The notes beneath the pieces were generated by a model. The model saw only the letters and a program-made list of their open reading frames with translations. It was not told where the DNA came from and made no database searches. A stretch of 64,000 nt of DNA, taken from the NCBI GenBank assembly GCA_002104945.1, contig MCFH01000025.1, positions 496,001-560,000 on the forward strand, read 5' to 3'. How positions within the stretch are numbered: the first letter of the stretch is position 1; each line of letters opens with the position of its first letter. Position numbers and translations under genes: made by a program. Positions 37,268 through 48,204 of the stretch are shown here, one piece after another. Source of the stretch: Piromyces finnis. Its lineage: Eukaryota; Neocallimastigomycota; Neocallimastigomycetes; Neocallimastigales; Neocallimastigaceae.

Positions 37268-38263
37268 ATGAAGTGTATTGCTAGCTTAATTCTTGTAACA
37301 CTTTCATGTGTTGCTTCAGTTTTAGCTCGTAAAGAAATCGGAAGATACAGTAATGGTTACAATTACAAGATTTACGATGATGGTAAAGCTACTCTTGTAG
37401 GTACCTACTATGACAACATTTCTGAAGCTAAAATTCCAGCTTATATTACTTTTAACAACAAACAATATCCTGTTTCTGAAGTTGATGAAAATGCTTTCAA
37501 AGGAAGACAAATTGCTGCTGTTTCCATTGATGCTAAAAACACTGGAATCCTCATTAAAAAGAATGCTTTTAATGGTATCAAAGGTTTAAAGGCATTCTAT
37601 ATGTACAGTAGTTACGTTGATGTTGAAGTTGATGGTTTCTCTGGTGTCGGTATTAATGTCCAATTCCAAGGTTCTGGTCTTCAAAATGCTCTTGAAAAGT
37701 ACTGCCAAAGATATCTTAAGAGTTGGAGTTTACCAATTGGTAAAAATTACAGTTACACAAGTGAAGAAACCAAAATGAGAGATTTATTTACTCTTGCTAA
37801 GAATATGAGAAAGAATTTTGGTAATGATAAGATTGCTTACCCAGATAATGCTGCTAATGTTGCTTTCCTTGGTGCTGGTAGTAAAGACGGTTATGCTAGA
37901 CTTTACCGTATCATGGCTATGGTTATGGGTTTTAAATATGAAAAAATTCTTGTTGGTTGTGATACTATGTACTACTGTTGGAACTACGTTATGCTTAACG
38001 ACACTGAAAGAACTTGGAAGGTTGTCTATGCCTTAAAATCAATTGCTGATCATACTATCTACAATTCATCTTACTTTACCACTGAAGCCGATTTCATTAA
38101 GAATACTCTTAAGCCATTCTATGGTACTACTATTGACCCACATAAGTTTATCGTTCATAACACCAGAATCAACTATCCAGGAGAATCTAAATACGATTAT
38201 CTTAATGATGAAAACTTTGATGATTGGTTAAAGAGAAACAATGGTGGTAAACGTACTTTATAA
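37268..38263 (+). CDS. Secreted protein with LRR_5-like segment and catalytically altered transglutaminase-like domain
   Basis: A single exon of 331 aa. Residues 1-20 are a signal peptide. About 50-130 look like a BspA/LRR_5-type repeat region (KIPAYITFNNKQYPVSEVDE, ENAF, IKKNAFNGI). About 160-290 match the transglutaminase-like core: GYARLYRIMAMVMGF with the following VGC strand and WNYVMLND. The catalytic Cys position (G-x-C-x-G-Y-A) is Lys206, the His of the usual H-A-W-N is Cys237 (YCWN), and no Asp stands where the third residue is expected after WKVV. It therefore probably lacks cysteine-transferase or protease activity and may act as a binding or structural wall protein. Strongly biased codons (AAG, TTC, TAC, GGT) suggest high expression. 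The fold assignment is from pattern reading only. Confidence 0.7.
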   Translation: MKCIASLILVTLSCVASVLARKEIGRYSNGYNYKIYDDGKATLVGTYYDNISEAKIPAYITFNNKQYPVSEVDENAFKGRQIAAVSIDAKNTGILIKKNAFNGIKGLKAFYMYSSYVDVEVDGFSGVGINVQFQGSGLQNALEKYCQRYLKSWSLPIGKNYSYTSEETKMRDLFTLAKNMRKNFGNDKIAYPDNAANVAFLGAGSKDGYARLYRIMAMVMGFKYEKILVGCDTMYYCWNYVMLNDTERTWKVVYALKSIADHTIYNSSYFTTEADFIKNTLKPFYGTTIDPHKFIVHNTRINYPGESKYDYLNDENFDDWLKRNNGGKRTL

Positions 38264-39641
38264 AGCAATTAATTAGTTTTTATATTAAATTAATTAATAT
38301 CAATATGTTTTCATTTTTTTTTTATTAAACAAGAAGAAAAAGATTATTATATTTTCTTTAATCTTTATCTTTGTTAAATAAAATGAAAAAAAAAAAAAAA
38401 AGTATTTTAATTTTATTATTTATCTATTTAAATAATAAGTAAAAACAAAATCTTTTGAAAAAAAGAAAGAAAATATATATATAAAATATAATAGCTATAT
38501 AGATATAAATAATAAAAATATTAGATTATCCATCATCAATGTATATTATATATATATAATTGTAAATTTAGTAAAAATAATAATTTAGTAAATAAAAGAA
38601 AAATAATTTTATTAATAAAATTAAAGGAAATTGTATATTAATGAATATTTATCCAAATATTAATAATATTCTCTTTATATTTATTATTTAAAATAATAAA
38701 TTAGAGAATAAAAAGAATGGTTTTTTTAAAGGTATTGATATTCAGCTCTTTTTTTTTTAAAAAAAAAAGATACCTTTTTAAATAAAATAGAAATTATACT
38801 AAATAGAGTTTATAATTTTAAAAATTTCAATTATAAATTGGATTAAATTTTAAATTAAAAAGTGTAACAGAAAAAAAAATTTAATATATTTTAAACAATA
38901 TATTAAATATTATTTATATATTATATATATATACTATTTAGTTGGTCATACCATAAAAAATTATTTATTTAGTTATTTATTTATTTATTTATTTAGTTAT
39001 ATTTTAAAGTGTCTCCCAAATTTTTATTCCTAAAAAATTTAGTAGTCTTTGTTATGGTAGTAGAACAATAATATTTCTAATACTAAATGCTTTATCCTTC
39101 ATTGTTGAAGTAATAAGCTCAATGCTTCTCATTTAGGGAAATTAAAAATAGTTCAACTTACGGTAACTTTATTGATATATATGAATATATGAATAGCAGA
39201 AATTATAGTTTAATTTTTTATTTTAACATCAATCAATATGACATGGATATTTTTAAAATGAATAATATAAGTAAGTCTCTTACAAATTTAAATGTTACTC
39301 AGTAATGGAATAAATAATTTAACTAATAGAAATAAAAGAATTACATATATTATATATATGTTATGGATTACCATAATTTTTATTTACACTTTTAAAAAAG
39401 AAAGAAAAAACTGTTTTAATTCATTGCTAAAAAATTTGAATAATACAATTTTTATAGAGAAATTGTACTAAAATTATACAATTTAACAATGATAATAAAA
39501 AAGTATTTATTTAACTAAATAAGTCTGTTTAATAGTGATTTTCTTAAAAAATTAGCTAAAAAAAAAACTACGATCAATCTACTAAATTTTATTAATTATT
39601 CTCTAACAATATAACTATAGTTATAGAGTAAATGTAGTTAT

Positions 39642-39673
39642 TTTTTCCAGGCCTGGATCAGGCCCCTGGAAAA
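39642..39673. repeat. GC-rich nested hairpin in an AT desert
   Basis: TTTTCCAGG (39642-39650) pairs with CCTGGAAAA (39665-39673), and inside it GGCCTG-GAT-CAGGCC forms a perfect small stem-loop. Just upstream, TATAACTATAGTTATA (39611-39626) is a second palindrome. It could be a regulatory site, a structured RNA element or a MITE core. It parallels the intronic hairpin at 34402-34418. Confidence 0.45.
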
Positions 39674-39704
39674 TGATATTTCAAAATATAATTTTTAAAA
39701 CAAT

Positions 39705-39899
39705 ATGTTAAATAAATTTTTTATATTTTTATGCATGGTAATTTCCCTAGTTTATTCCAGAGAATATTTACAATGTTCAAAAGTAAATAATAATTTAGAT
39801 AGATGCATCTGTTATTATTCTTTAATTTCAAAAACTCTATTAGTAATAGAATTCTTTGATCTTTTTTTTTTTTTTACCACTTTAGAATATGATTACTAA
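39705..39899 (+). CDS. Small secreted-type ORF or orphan first exon
   Basis: 64 codons. The first 18 residues read as a signal peptide (hydrophobic, ending VYS), then come three Cys over about 15 residues (LQCSKVNNNLDRCICYY). After that the frame drifts into A/T-derived hydrophobic sequence, so only the beginning looks protein-like. It may be the first exon of a decayed secreted gene. No family was recognised. Confidence 0.25.
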   Translation: MLNKFFIFLCMVISLVYSREYLQCSKVNNNLDRCICYYSLISKTLLVIEFFDLFFFFTTLEYDY

Positions 39900-40560
39900 A
39901 TTTTATTAATTTGATTTCAGTTTCATTTAGTTTTAAAAAGTTAATTCTTTATTGAATATTGTAATATTAATATTATGATTTACTAAAGACTTTAAAAATT
40001 CTTTTACACTTGTTCTGTAAAAAAAAAAAAAAAAAAAAAAAATCAATCTTATCTTTATTTTTTATTTTGTGCCAAGCTTTATACTTATTTTAAAACAAAT
40101 CCACTATTTAATTATTTTTTTTAAAAAAAAAAGCTTTATTTGTACAGCAAGTTTCAAAATTATAACAAATAAAATAAAGAAAAGAAAAAGTCCAATTATT
40201 TTTTTTTTTTACTATTACGGCATCTATTAAGTATTAATAACCTTAATAAATTAAAATATCCATAAATGGAATTTATATATTTAAAAAAACAAATTAAATA
40301 CATTTTTAAATTGTTTAAAACTATAATAAATTAAAAATGAATAAAAGAGGAAAATTTTTAAAAAAAATAAAAACTGAATATAAATTAAAAAAATCAAAAA
40401 AGGAAATATATAATAAAAAATAAATTAAAATGTTGCATAATAATTAAATTTTTAATTAATCTACATTACTCAACTTAAAATATATTTAATATAAACGTTG
40501 AAAAAAAAAATATATTAAAAAAAAAAAAAAAAAAGAAAATAAACTTTTTTTTTGTAAAAA

Positions 40561-40568
40561 TATAAAAG
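40561..40568 (+). promoter_or_regulatory. TATA box of the Cthe_2159-type gene
   Basis: TATAAAAG about 220 bp upstream of the ATG at 40787. The long A-rich stretch between them would be the 5' leader. Confidence 0.5.
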
Positions 40569-40786
40569 CAAATAAATTTCTCTCAATTAGAAGTTTTTAC
40601 CAAAAAAAAATAAAAAAAATAAAAAAAAATAAAAAATATTTATTCTATATAAAGAAATATAGTATAAAATATTTTATATAAAATAAAAAAATAAATAAAT
40701 AAATAATATTAATAAAAAAAAAAAGAAAGAAATATATAAAATAAAAAAAAAACAATAAAAAAAAAAAATAAATAAATAAAGTAAAA

Positions 40787-42616
40787 ATGAAGTTTTCTAA
40801 TATTTTAACTTTCATTGCTGGTATAGCAATGGCTTACAGTGCAGTTATCCCAGAAAGCTATAATGAAGAATTAAGTATCAGTGAAGATATTGAAAATGCT
40901 ATTAATGTTGATGTTAATGATGTTGCTGAAATTGTTGAAAACAGTGATGGTGAAGCCAGTGATGATTATGCTGTATTAAGTGCTGATGAAAATGATGTAT
41001 CCGTTGAATTAAGTGATGATGAAAATGTTGAAGTCACTACTACTACTTTCGTTCAACCAACTACAACTGTTGAAATACCAACTACTACTGTTGTTGATGA
41101 ACCAACTAACGCTCCATTAAAGCTTACCCCAGGACCAGTTTCATGCTCATACAAAAAGAAGGATATTGATGATAAATTCAATAATAAATCTGATAATAAA
41201 ATTACTTGTAAAGGTACTGACTGTAAAATTAATGGTAAAGGTGCTGTAGTTTCTAATGGTGTTGTTACCATTACTTCTGCTGGTAATTATATTCTTCAAG
41301 GTGAATTAAAGGGTCAAGTTAGTATTGAAGCTCCAGAAACTGATTACATTCACCTCATTTTAGACAATATTAGTATTAAGAGTGAAGCAGGACCAGCTAT
41401 AAAAGCTATTTCTGCCGAAAAGGTTACTCTTACTCTTGTTGGTCAAAATTCACTTATCGATTCCGAAAACTATGTTATTAATGATAAGGAACCAGATGCT
41501 TCTCTTTATGCTGACACTGACCTTTCCATCAATGGTAATGGTGATTTAGATATTACTGGTAACTTCGGTACTGCTCTTCATTGTACTAAGAATCTTAAGT
41601 TAGTTGCTGGTAACATCAATGTTGAAGCCAAGGATAAGGGTATTAAGGCAAAGAATTCTATCTGTATTAATGAAACTAATGTAAACATTAACTCTGTTAA
41701 CACTGCCATAAAGGTTACTAACACCAAAAAGGCTGATAAGGGTTACATTGTTATTGACAATGGTAATGTTACCATTTCTACCAAAAATGATGCTATTCAT
41801 GGTGAAACCCATCTTACCGTTAATGATGGTTTTATTGACATTTTAGACTGTAATGAAGGTATGGAAGCTCAAATGATTGATATCCTTGGTGGTGAAATTC
41901 ATATTAAAACTCATAATGATGGTATGAACGCCTCTATGGTTAATAAGGTAAAGCAAGAAAAACCAATGGGTCCACCACCAAATTTCGATCCAAACAGTCC
42001 ACCACCAATGCCAGTAATTGGTCCAGAAGCTACTGATGGTAGTATGTACATTAATATTGTTGGTGGAAAGACTTTTATTACCGCTCAAGATGATACTGAT
42101 ATTGATGGTATTGATTCTAATGGTATTCTTTACATTGGTGGTCAGGCTGAAGTCTATGTTGATCTTCAATACGGTAAAATCTATGGTGATTTTGCTGCTT
42201 TAGATAGTGATGGTTACAACCTTGTTACTGGTGATGCTACTGTTGTTGCCGCTTCTGCTTACTTATCCTGGGAAGATGCTGCTCAATTCATGACTGAAGA
42301 AGAAGCTAAGAATCGTCCACCACCACCACCACCATCTGCTAATGCTAGAGGAACCATCTACAGACCATATATTTACATTATGGAAACTGAAATGACCAAA
42401 CAACCAGGTAAGACCAAGATTACTCTTGAAGATGATGATGGTTCAGTTATTGCTTCCTATGTTCCAGATCATAGTTATGATAGAATTCTTATTGTTTCAC
42501 CAAAATTAGTTGCTGGTAAGAGTTACAAATTAACTGCTGGTAGTTTTGTTATGAATGTTGAAGCCTCTCCAAGTGATGAAGGTGATTTAAAGGCTCCATC
42601 CGTTGACGGATTTTAA
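40787..42616 (+). CDS. Secreted Cthe_2159-type carbohydrate-binding beta-helix protein
   Basis: A single exon of 609 aa. A signal peptide covers about residues 1-18. An acidic Asp/Glu/Val-rich region covers about 25-82, then a Thr/Pro-rich linker to about 118. The rest is the repetitive beta-helix of the Cthe_2159 family, named for a Clostridium thermocellum polygalacturonate-binding protein. Family marks include a D-x-I-HLILDNISIKS strand, GPAIKAISAEKVTLTL, then successive rungs with DLSINGNGDLDITGN, NDAIHGETHLTVNDG, GGEIHIKTHNDGMNAS and DDTDIDGIDSNG, in which the acidic pairs could bind calcium. A Pro-rich loop (about 390-405) and a poly-Pro segment (about 510) interrupt it. No catalytic motif is known for the family; binding of pectic or other acidic glycans at the cell surface is the inferred role. 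The family is otherwise mainly bacterial, so horizontal transfer is likely. Confidence 0.85.
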   Translation: MKFSNILTFIAGIAMAYSAVIPESYNEELSISEDIENAINVDVNDVAEIVENSDGEASDDYAVLSADENDVSVELSDDENVEVTTTTFVQPTTTVEIPTTTVVDEPTNAPLKLTPGPVSCSYKKKDIDDKFNNKSDNKITCKGTDCKINGKGAVVSNGVVTITSAGNYILQGELKGQVSIEAPETDYIHLILDNISIKSEAGPAIKAISAEKVTLTLVGQNSLIDSENYVINDKEPDASLYADTDLSINGNGDLDITGNFGTALHCTKNLKLVAGNINVEAKDKGIKAKNSICINETNVNINSVNTAIKVTNTKKADKGYIVIDNGNVTISTKNDAIHGETHLTVNDGFIDILDCNEGMEAQMIDILGGEIHIKTHNDGMNASMVNKVKQEKPMGPPPNFDPNSPPPMPVIGPEATDGSMYINIVGGKTFITAQDDTDIDGIDSNGILYIGGQAEVYVDLQYGKIYGDFAALDSDGYNLVTGDATVVAASAYLSWEDAAQFMTEEEAKNRPPPPPPSANARGTIYRPYIYIMETEMTKQPGKTKITLEDDDGSVIASYVPDHSYDRILIVSPKLVAGKSYKLTAGSFVMNVEASPSDEGDLKAPSVDGF

Positions 42617-43129
42617 TTTATATAATATATAGATAGATTTTGAAACAAGATTTCAAAAAAAAAAAAAAAAAAGCAATATTTATTAATATTAAATAATAAT
42701 CAAAAAAATAATAAATTATAAATAATAGATATTATAAAGGTTTTATTATAAAAGGAATAACCTATTGTTATATATCAATCTTATCCTATAAAAAAAAACC
42801 TATTAAATGTTTCTTTTATTATTAAATAATTAATGATAAAGGAATAAATAAATAAATAATAAATAAATAAATAGCTAAAATTAATTAGTTTTTTAAAAAA
42901 GCAAATTAAAGGCAGTGTTTAGGATGAGGAACGGGAAAAAAAGAAAATGATAAAAAAAACATTTCCCATCATCAAATTTTTATTTTTTATATTTTTTAAT
43001 ATAATTTTCAAAATGTGTCATGATGAAAATTTTAATTAAAATGTTGTGTAACCATAAAAGTTTTTCTTTTTTGTATTTTTTTTTTTTTTTTTGAAATGCA
43101 GCGTTCAACGCTCGAATAAAAAACTTTCT

Positions 43130-43162
43130 TTTTATATAATTACATGAAGAAAAGAAAAACTT

Positions 43163-43207
<45 letters not shown>

Positions 43208-43264
43208 AGGAGGTGAGGGAGACAAATTTTAAATTTCAGAAATTACATGAAGAAAAGAAAAACT

Positions 43265-43313
<49 letters not shown>

Positions 43314-43350
43314 TAAAGGAGGTGAGGGAGACAAATTTTAAATTTCAGAA
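43130..43350. repeat. Tandem duplication of an about 107-bp unit containing a poly(T)/poly(A) palindrome
   Basis: The unit reads attacatgaagaaaagaaaaa, then c, a T run, a long A run, tataaaggaggtgagggaga, caaattttaaatttcagaa. It occurs twice in direct repeat, differing mainly in homopolymer length. A third start (aattaaaaaagaaaaaaaaa then T) follows. The T-then-A core can fold on itself and is prone to slippage. Confidence 0.75.
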
Positions 43351-44053
43351 ATTAAAAAAGAAAAAAAAAATTTTTTTTTTATCAACACCAAAAAAATAAA
43401 GAAAACAAAAAAAAAAAAATGAAAATTTTACTTTTTTTTTTTTTATTTCAAATGAAACTCTCTTTTTAATTGTTATATATAATTTATTTATTTGTTATTT
43501 TTTTTTTTATTAAATAATGGTTAGGAAAAAAAATAAAAACTTTCAAGATTTTATTCTCATTATTAAATAAAAAAAAAAATGAAAATATATATTTTTTATA
43601 GATAAAATTATACTATTTTTAAATTATTGATTAGTTTTGATTTGTTTGTTTTGTTTTGTTTTAATAAAGAAGTAAAAAAAAAAAAGGTAATTTTAATATA
43701 ATATTATTATTTTAAAAATCTTAAACAGATAAAAAATATTATTTTAAAATAAATGCTCTAATTTCTTTTTTGTGTAATGATATATTTTAAAGTTGTTAAA
43801 AATATAAAGATATTATCTTTTTTTTTTTTTTTTTAATACTATTAATAATAATTTTTAATTATCATCAAATTTAAAATTGACGTTTGAAATTTTATATTCA
43901 ATGGTAAGCTATTTTTTTACTTTACCACTTAAAATTTTTCAATTACTATAATATTATGAATTTGATTTTATTGATTTCTATATTTTTTGTATTTTTGATT
44001 TGGATAAGCTTTTTTTTTTTTTTTTATTTGTACTTATTTTTTTTTTTTTTTTT

Positions 44054-44082
44054 ACTATTATTATTATTATTATTATTATTAT

Positions 44083-44120
<38 letters not shown>

Positions 44121-44165
44121 TAATTTGTATTAGTATTAGTATTATTAGTATTAGTATTATCATTA
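44054..44165 (+). repeat. Compound trinucleotide repeat (ATT)n-(AGT)n
   Basis: ATT repeats pass into AGT repeats and then an imperfect ATT/AGT mixture. No gene covers it. Confidence 0.85.
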
Positions 44166-44555
44166 GTATTAATATTATTTAATGGTTGATTTTATTCTAT
44201 TGTTGTTATTTTTTTGTTTGCTTGTTTGTTTGTTTGTTTTTGGTTTTTGGTTTTTAATTTTTTTTTTTTCTTTCGTTTTATACATATACAATAGATATAT
44301 ATAATAATATATATATATGTATTTGCATTTTTTATATTTTATAATCTATTAATTATATACTAAAAATAAGAATAAAAGTAGAATATTTTATATTTATATT
44401 TTTTTTGTAAAATAATAATTATGTTTAGTAGGTATGGAAAAATATTTTTATAAATAATAATTATATATTAATAAATATATGGATTTTTAATCAATGATAT
44501 ATATTCCAATGAGGATAAGAATTAAATCTATAAAGTTTACGCTTTTTTTTTTTTT

Positions 44556-46708
44556 TTACTCTGCATTATCTTTATTAGAATTAATACTTAATGAAGCCTT
44601 AATTTCTTTATCGACTTCAAACAATATCTTTTTCTCTTCTTCTGATAAATTTGATGAGAATGGATTAGTCATTGGTTCATTTTTATGATTTAAATAATAA
44701 TCTCTTAACTCTTTTCTGTATTCATTAATTAAAACTGAATTACTGCTGAGGGAGGAACCATTTCTATTCACACTATTTTCACTGTTAACTATATATATTT
44801 ATATATAAATGAATAAAAAATAAATGAAATTTTTAATTCTTATGTTAAATACATTTATATATATTTACATATACATTTATATTTTTTATGCTTATCAAAT
44901 ATACAACATTTCAAATTTCAAAGAAAAAAACAAAAATAAAAATTACCACTGTCAATACGAGTAAAAATTCCTTGATATGGATAATCTCCTTCTACATTAT
45001 CACATGTACCTTCATTTTCGGATATTAAACGTAATATGGATTGAATAACACTATCCGAACTATTTTCTCTATTTATATCACTAAATAATCCTTGGTTTTG
45101 ATTAAATTCTTCAAAATTAGCATTAGTCATTTCAAAAATTTTGCTTTAAATTTAATTATTTACACGTATTCATATTTATTTAAAAAAAAAAAAAAAGGCA
45201 ATTAAAATAATAAATAAATGGTTAACAATAAGCTAAAGTTTGTGTTTTGTGTTAAATTAACATATCTGTACTAACCTTTCATATTCTTCAGGTGTTATTG
45301 ATAATTCAGTTTGGGATATTTTTTCAATATATGTTATTGCTCCCCAGATATTAGCTAAGGAAACATTATATATATCGATGGATAAAAGATTTGGATTAAC
45401 ATATCTAATAATATATCTATAATTTATGATATTATAAGAATAATTATTTAGTATTTATTGTATTGGATTAATAAACAGAGTTAACAATGTATTGTTATTT
45501 AATAAAAAATTTTAAAAAAAAAAAAAACATACTGAAGATTTGAAATTAAATTTTTTGGATTAGTTTTTAATATAACAAAAATTAACAAGGCAATAAGTTT
45601 ATCATTTGTGATTTCTTCCTCGGAAATATTTTTACGGTATGCGTCTAATAATTAAATAATTTAATATATATAATATTAGAAATGAAATATCTACTTATAG
45701 AATAGATAAAATGACTATAAATATTTATAAATATATTTATTACATTCAATTAATTTAACGCTATTAACAATACAGATGAGTTTATCAATATAAAATTTGT
45801 AAAGATTCATCTTGCTAAGTTCTTTATATTGATGAATAAAATTATATTAAATTTATTATATTAATTCAGTAAAATAGCATTATTTTGATGGTGGTAGTCA
45901 TTATAATTACTAATTTATTACCATTTCCAGCATTTTCAAAAATACTGTAATCAAAATCGGGTAAATCAAAATGTCTTGGTTCAACCCAGGAATGCATAAA
46001 AATTCTATGTGACAATAAAGTATCTTTTGCTAAATCTTCGGAAGGTCCAAAAGTACTATTTAATTTTTAATGTATTTTTATGTAATAATATTTTCATCAA
46101 CATCAATTTTGATATTTTATATACTAAAAAAAAAAAAAAAAAAACATACATATCGAAAAACTTTTTGGTGATTAACTTTTCCATTTCAACAATAGCATTT
46201 TCTATTAATTTAAAATTTAGAATTTTATATCAGTTTCCGAACAATGAGGATTTCAATGTTAATATTTAATTTAACATACCTTGTTCTTCCCTATCACAAT
46301 TAACCCATAAAGGATTTTCAATGATTAATCTTGATAAGTTCTATACAATAATAATTTTTAATTAAATAATGTTAAATTTAAACGTCCATTATTTACATAT
46401 TATTTTCACTAAAATAAAATAGTTTAGTTTACATTTAAAAATTCTCTTAAATATTGACTTTGTTCTTCCGGTGATGTAAAAACACTTTTGGATTTTTGTT
46501 CAAAATCAATATAAAAATCTCTAATTTGCATTTTGATTGGAATAGCTTCCTCGGAATTAAGCTTATTTCTAAAATTTTCGTGTGAAAGTTTTTCCTTATC
46601 ATCTATTCCTGGTCTACCATTTTCTTGAATAATAAGACGAGTAATTTCTTCGGTAATTCCAGAACTATCGTCTGTTAATAATGAAGACATTCCATCAATA
46701 AGACCCAT
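44556..46708 (-). CDS. VPS9-domain guanine nucleotide exchange factor for Rab5-type GTPases
   Basis: Exons: 46708-46433, 46340-46280, 46201-46150, 46055-45922, 45821-45744, 45644-45533, 45416-45276, 45143-44947 and 44788-44556. They total 1284 nt, giving 427 aa, all in phase. A helical N-terminal part (about 1-108) leads into the VPS9 domain (about 110-285): EMEKLITKKFF, DLAKDTLLSHRIFMHSWVEP, HFDLP, LYKFYIDKLICIVNSVKLI, then DKLIALLIFVILKTNPKNL with SNLQYIIRYVNP, and WGAITYIEKI ending LSITPEEYE. This closely follows the order in Rabex-5 and yeast Vps9. The usual conserved Asp-x-x-Leu-Pro segment is changed to NDKLIALL, lacking Pro. The C-terminal 140 residues are Ser/Asn-rich and unrecognised. 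No A20 zinc finger, CUE or UIM was seen. The likely role is endosome or vacuole trafficking in the cytosol. Confidence 0.88.
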
Positions 46709-48170
46709 TTTGATTAAATTTTGATTATTTAAAAACTATACTTGTGGATATTATAAAAATGATGAATAATTTAACTATTGATTAAAATTTGTAATGAATA
46801 GAAATATAAATATATATAATGAAATAATAATAACAACAATTAGAGTAATATTGATAATAATAATAATAATATGTTATTATAATATTTATTAAATATATTT
46901 TTTATATAAATGGTTTAAAAAATAATCTTTGTTCATGCAAAAAGTTTTTTTCTTCATTTGCATAAAAAAAAATATAAAAAAAAAAAGTATATGATAACTA
47001 TGAATAAAAAAGTAAATAAATTTATACTTTAATAAAATAGTAAAAATTATAGTATTAATTTAACAATTGTTTTTATCATTTACATATATTATAATAATAT
47101 TTTTGTTATAGTTTTTATTGTTTTATAAAATTATTAATTCATTCTTCTTAGTATTTTTTTTTAAATAAGTATATATATAATAAATATTTATATTTCTAAC
47201 CAAAGAATAACATTGAAATATCCATTTGATCTATAAAAAAAATATTTAATTTCTTATCTATTAAAAAAAACTCCAAATATGTTTTATTATTAATAATATG
47301 TTTTTTCAATATTCTTCTTCTTCTTTTATTTATTTATAAAATTTCATTCATCATTCTTTTTTTATTACTTCTTTATATTTAATTTAATAATAATAATAAA
47401 CATTATAATTCTTACTTTAGGTATTATAATTGAAATATATATATATTTATAGTATATATTAATAGTGTATATTTATAAAATAATACAAATTTATTTTTCT
47501 TTCTTTTTTTTTTTTATTAATATTAATAATAATATTAATTATAATGTGCTTTTCAGAAAAAAAAAAAAAAAAAAAAGAAAACTTTCCAAAAAGATGAAAT
47601 TTTTATTATTATAATTAATAATATAAATTTAATTCATAAAAATCATAATAAATAAAATTAAACTTGTGCCTTTTAATTATATTTTTTTTAATAATTGAGT
47701 CATGTGTTGTTGTATATCCATATATTAATTTTAAAATTTATTGGATATAATTTATGTAAAATACAAAGATAAAAGGTTTTTCCTAATCTCGAGAAAGGAA
47801 AAAAAAAAAAAAAGAACATTCGAAATGAAAAGCTTTTTTGAAAATGGTTCTACTTGTAAAAGTGGTTTAAAAAGGTTATCATTACGAAAACACTTTAGTT
47901 AAAAATGAATAGTAACAATAATGATGGTCGTTTTAAAATACTTTTTTTATTTTAAAGATCTTTCAATTTAACATTAAATTTATAAATATAAAAAATATGA
48001 ATATAGGCTTCATGGAATAAAGTAGCTTATAGGAATAGATGTTTTATCTCCTACTGTATATCATAATATTTGGATCATAATTACGAATTGTTATGTTAAA
48101 ATACTGTATTGCTTAAATTAAATACATTGCTAAAAATACTTTTGAATCCTTAATTTATAAGAATAAATTG

Positions 48171-48204
<34 letters not shown>

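Larger units (their letters stand above)
38264..40786. other. 2.5-kb AT-rich intergenic region
   Basis: Between two + strand secreted genes. It holds a small signal-peptide-like ORF (39705-39899) and a GC-rich hairpin at 39642-39673, described separately. Otherwise it is A/T runs and short tandem ATTT units near 38965-38995. Confidence 0.6.
42617..44555. other. 1.9-kb AT-rich intergenic region between convergent genes
   Basis: It contains the tandem duplication at 43130-43350 and an ATT/AGT trinucleotide repeat at 44054-44165. Long ORFs here are products of homopolymers and repeats. Confidence 0.65.

Noticed and set aside
43144-43341. Lys-rich ORF across the tandem duplication
   Set aside because: Made of poly(A) runs within the repeated unit; no protein character.
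44000-44182. Poly-Ser/Ile ORF
   Set aside because: Product of the ATT/AGT trinucleotide repeat.
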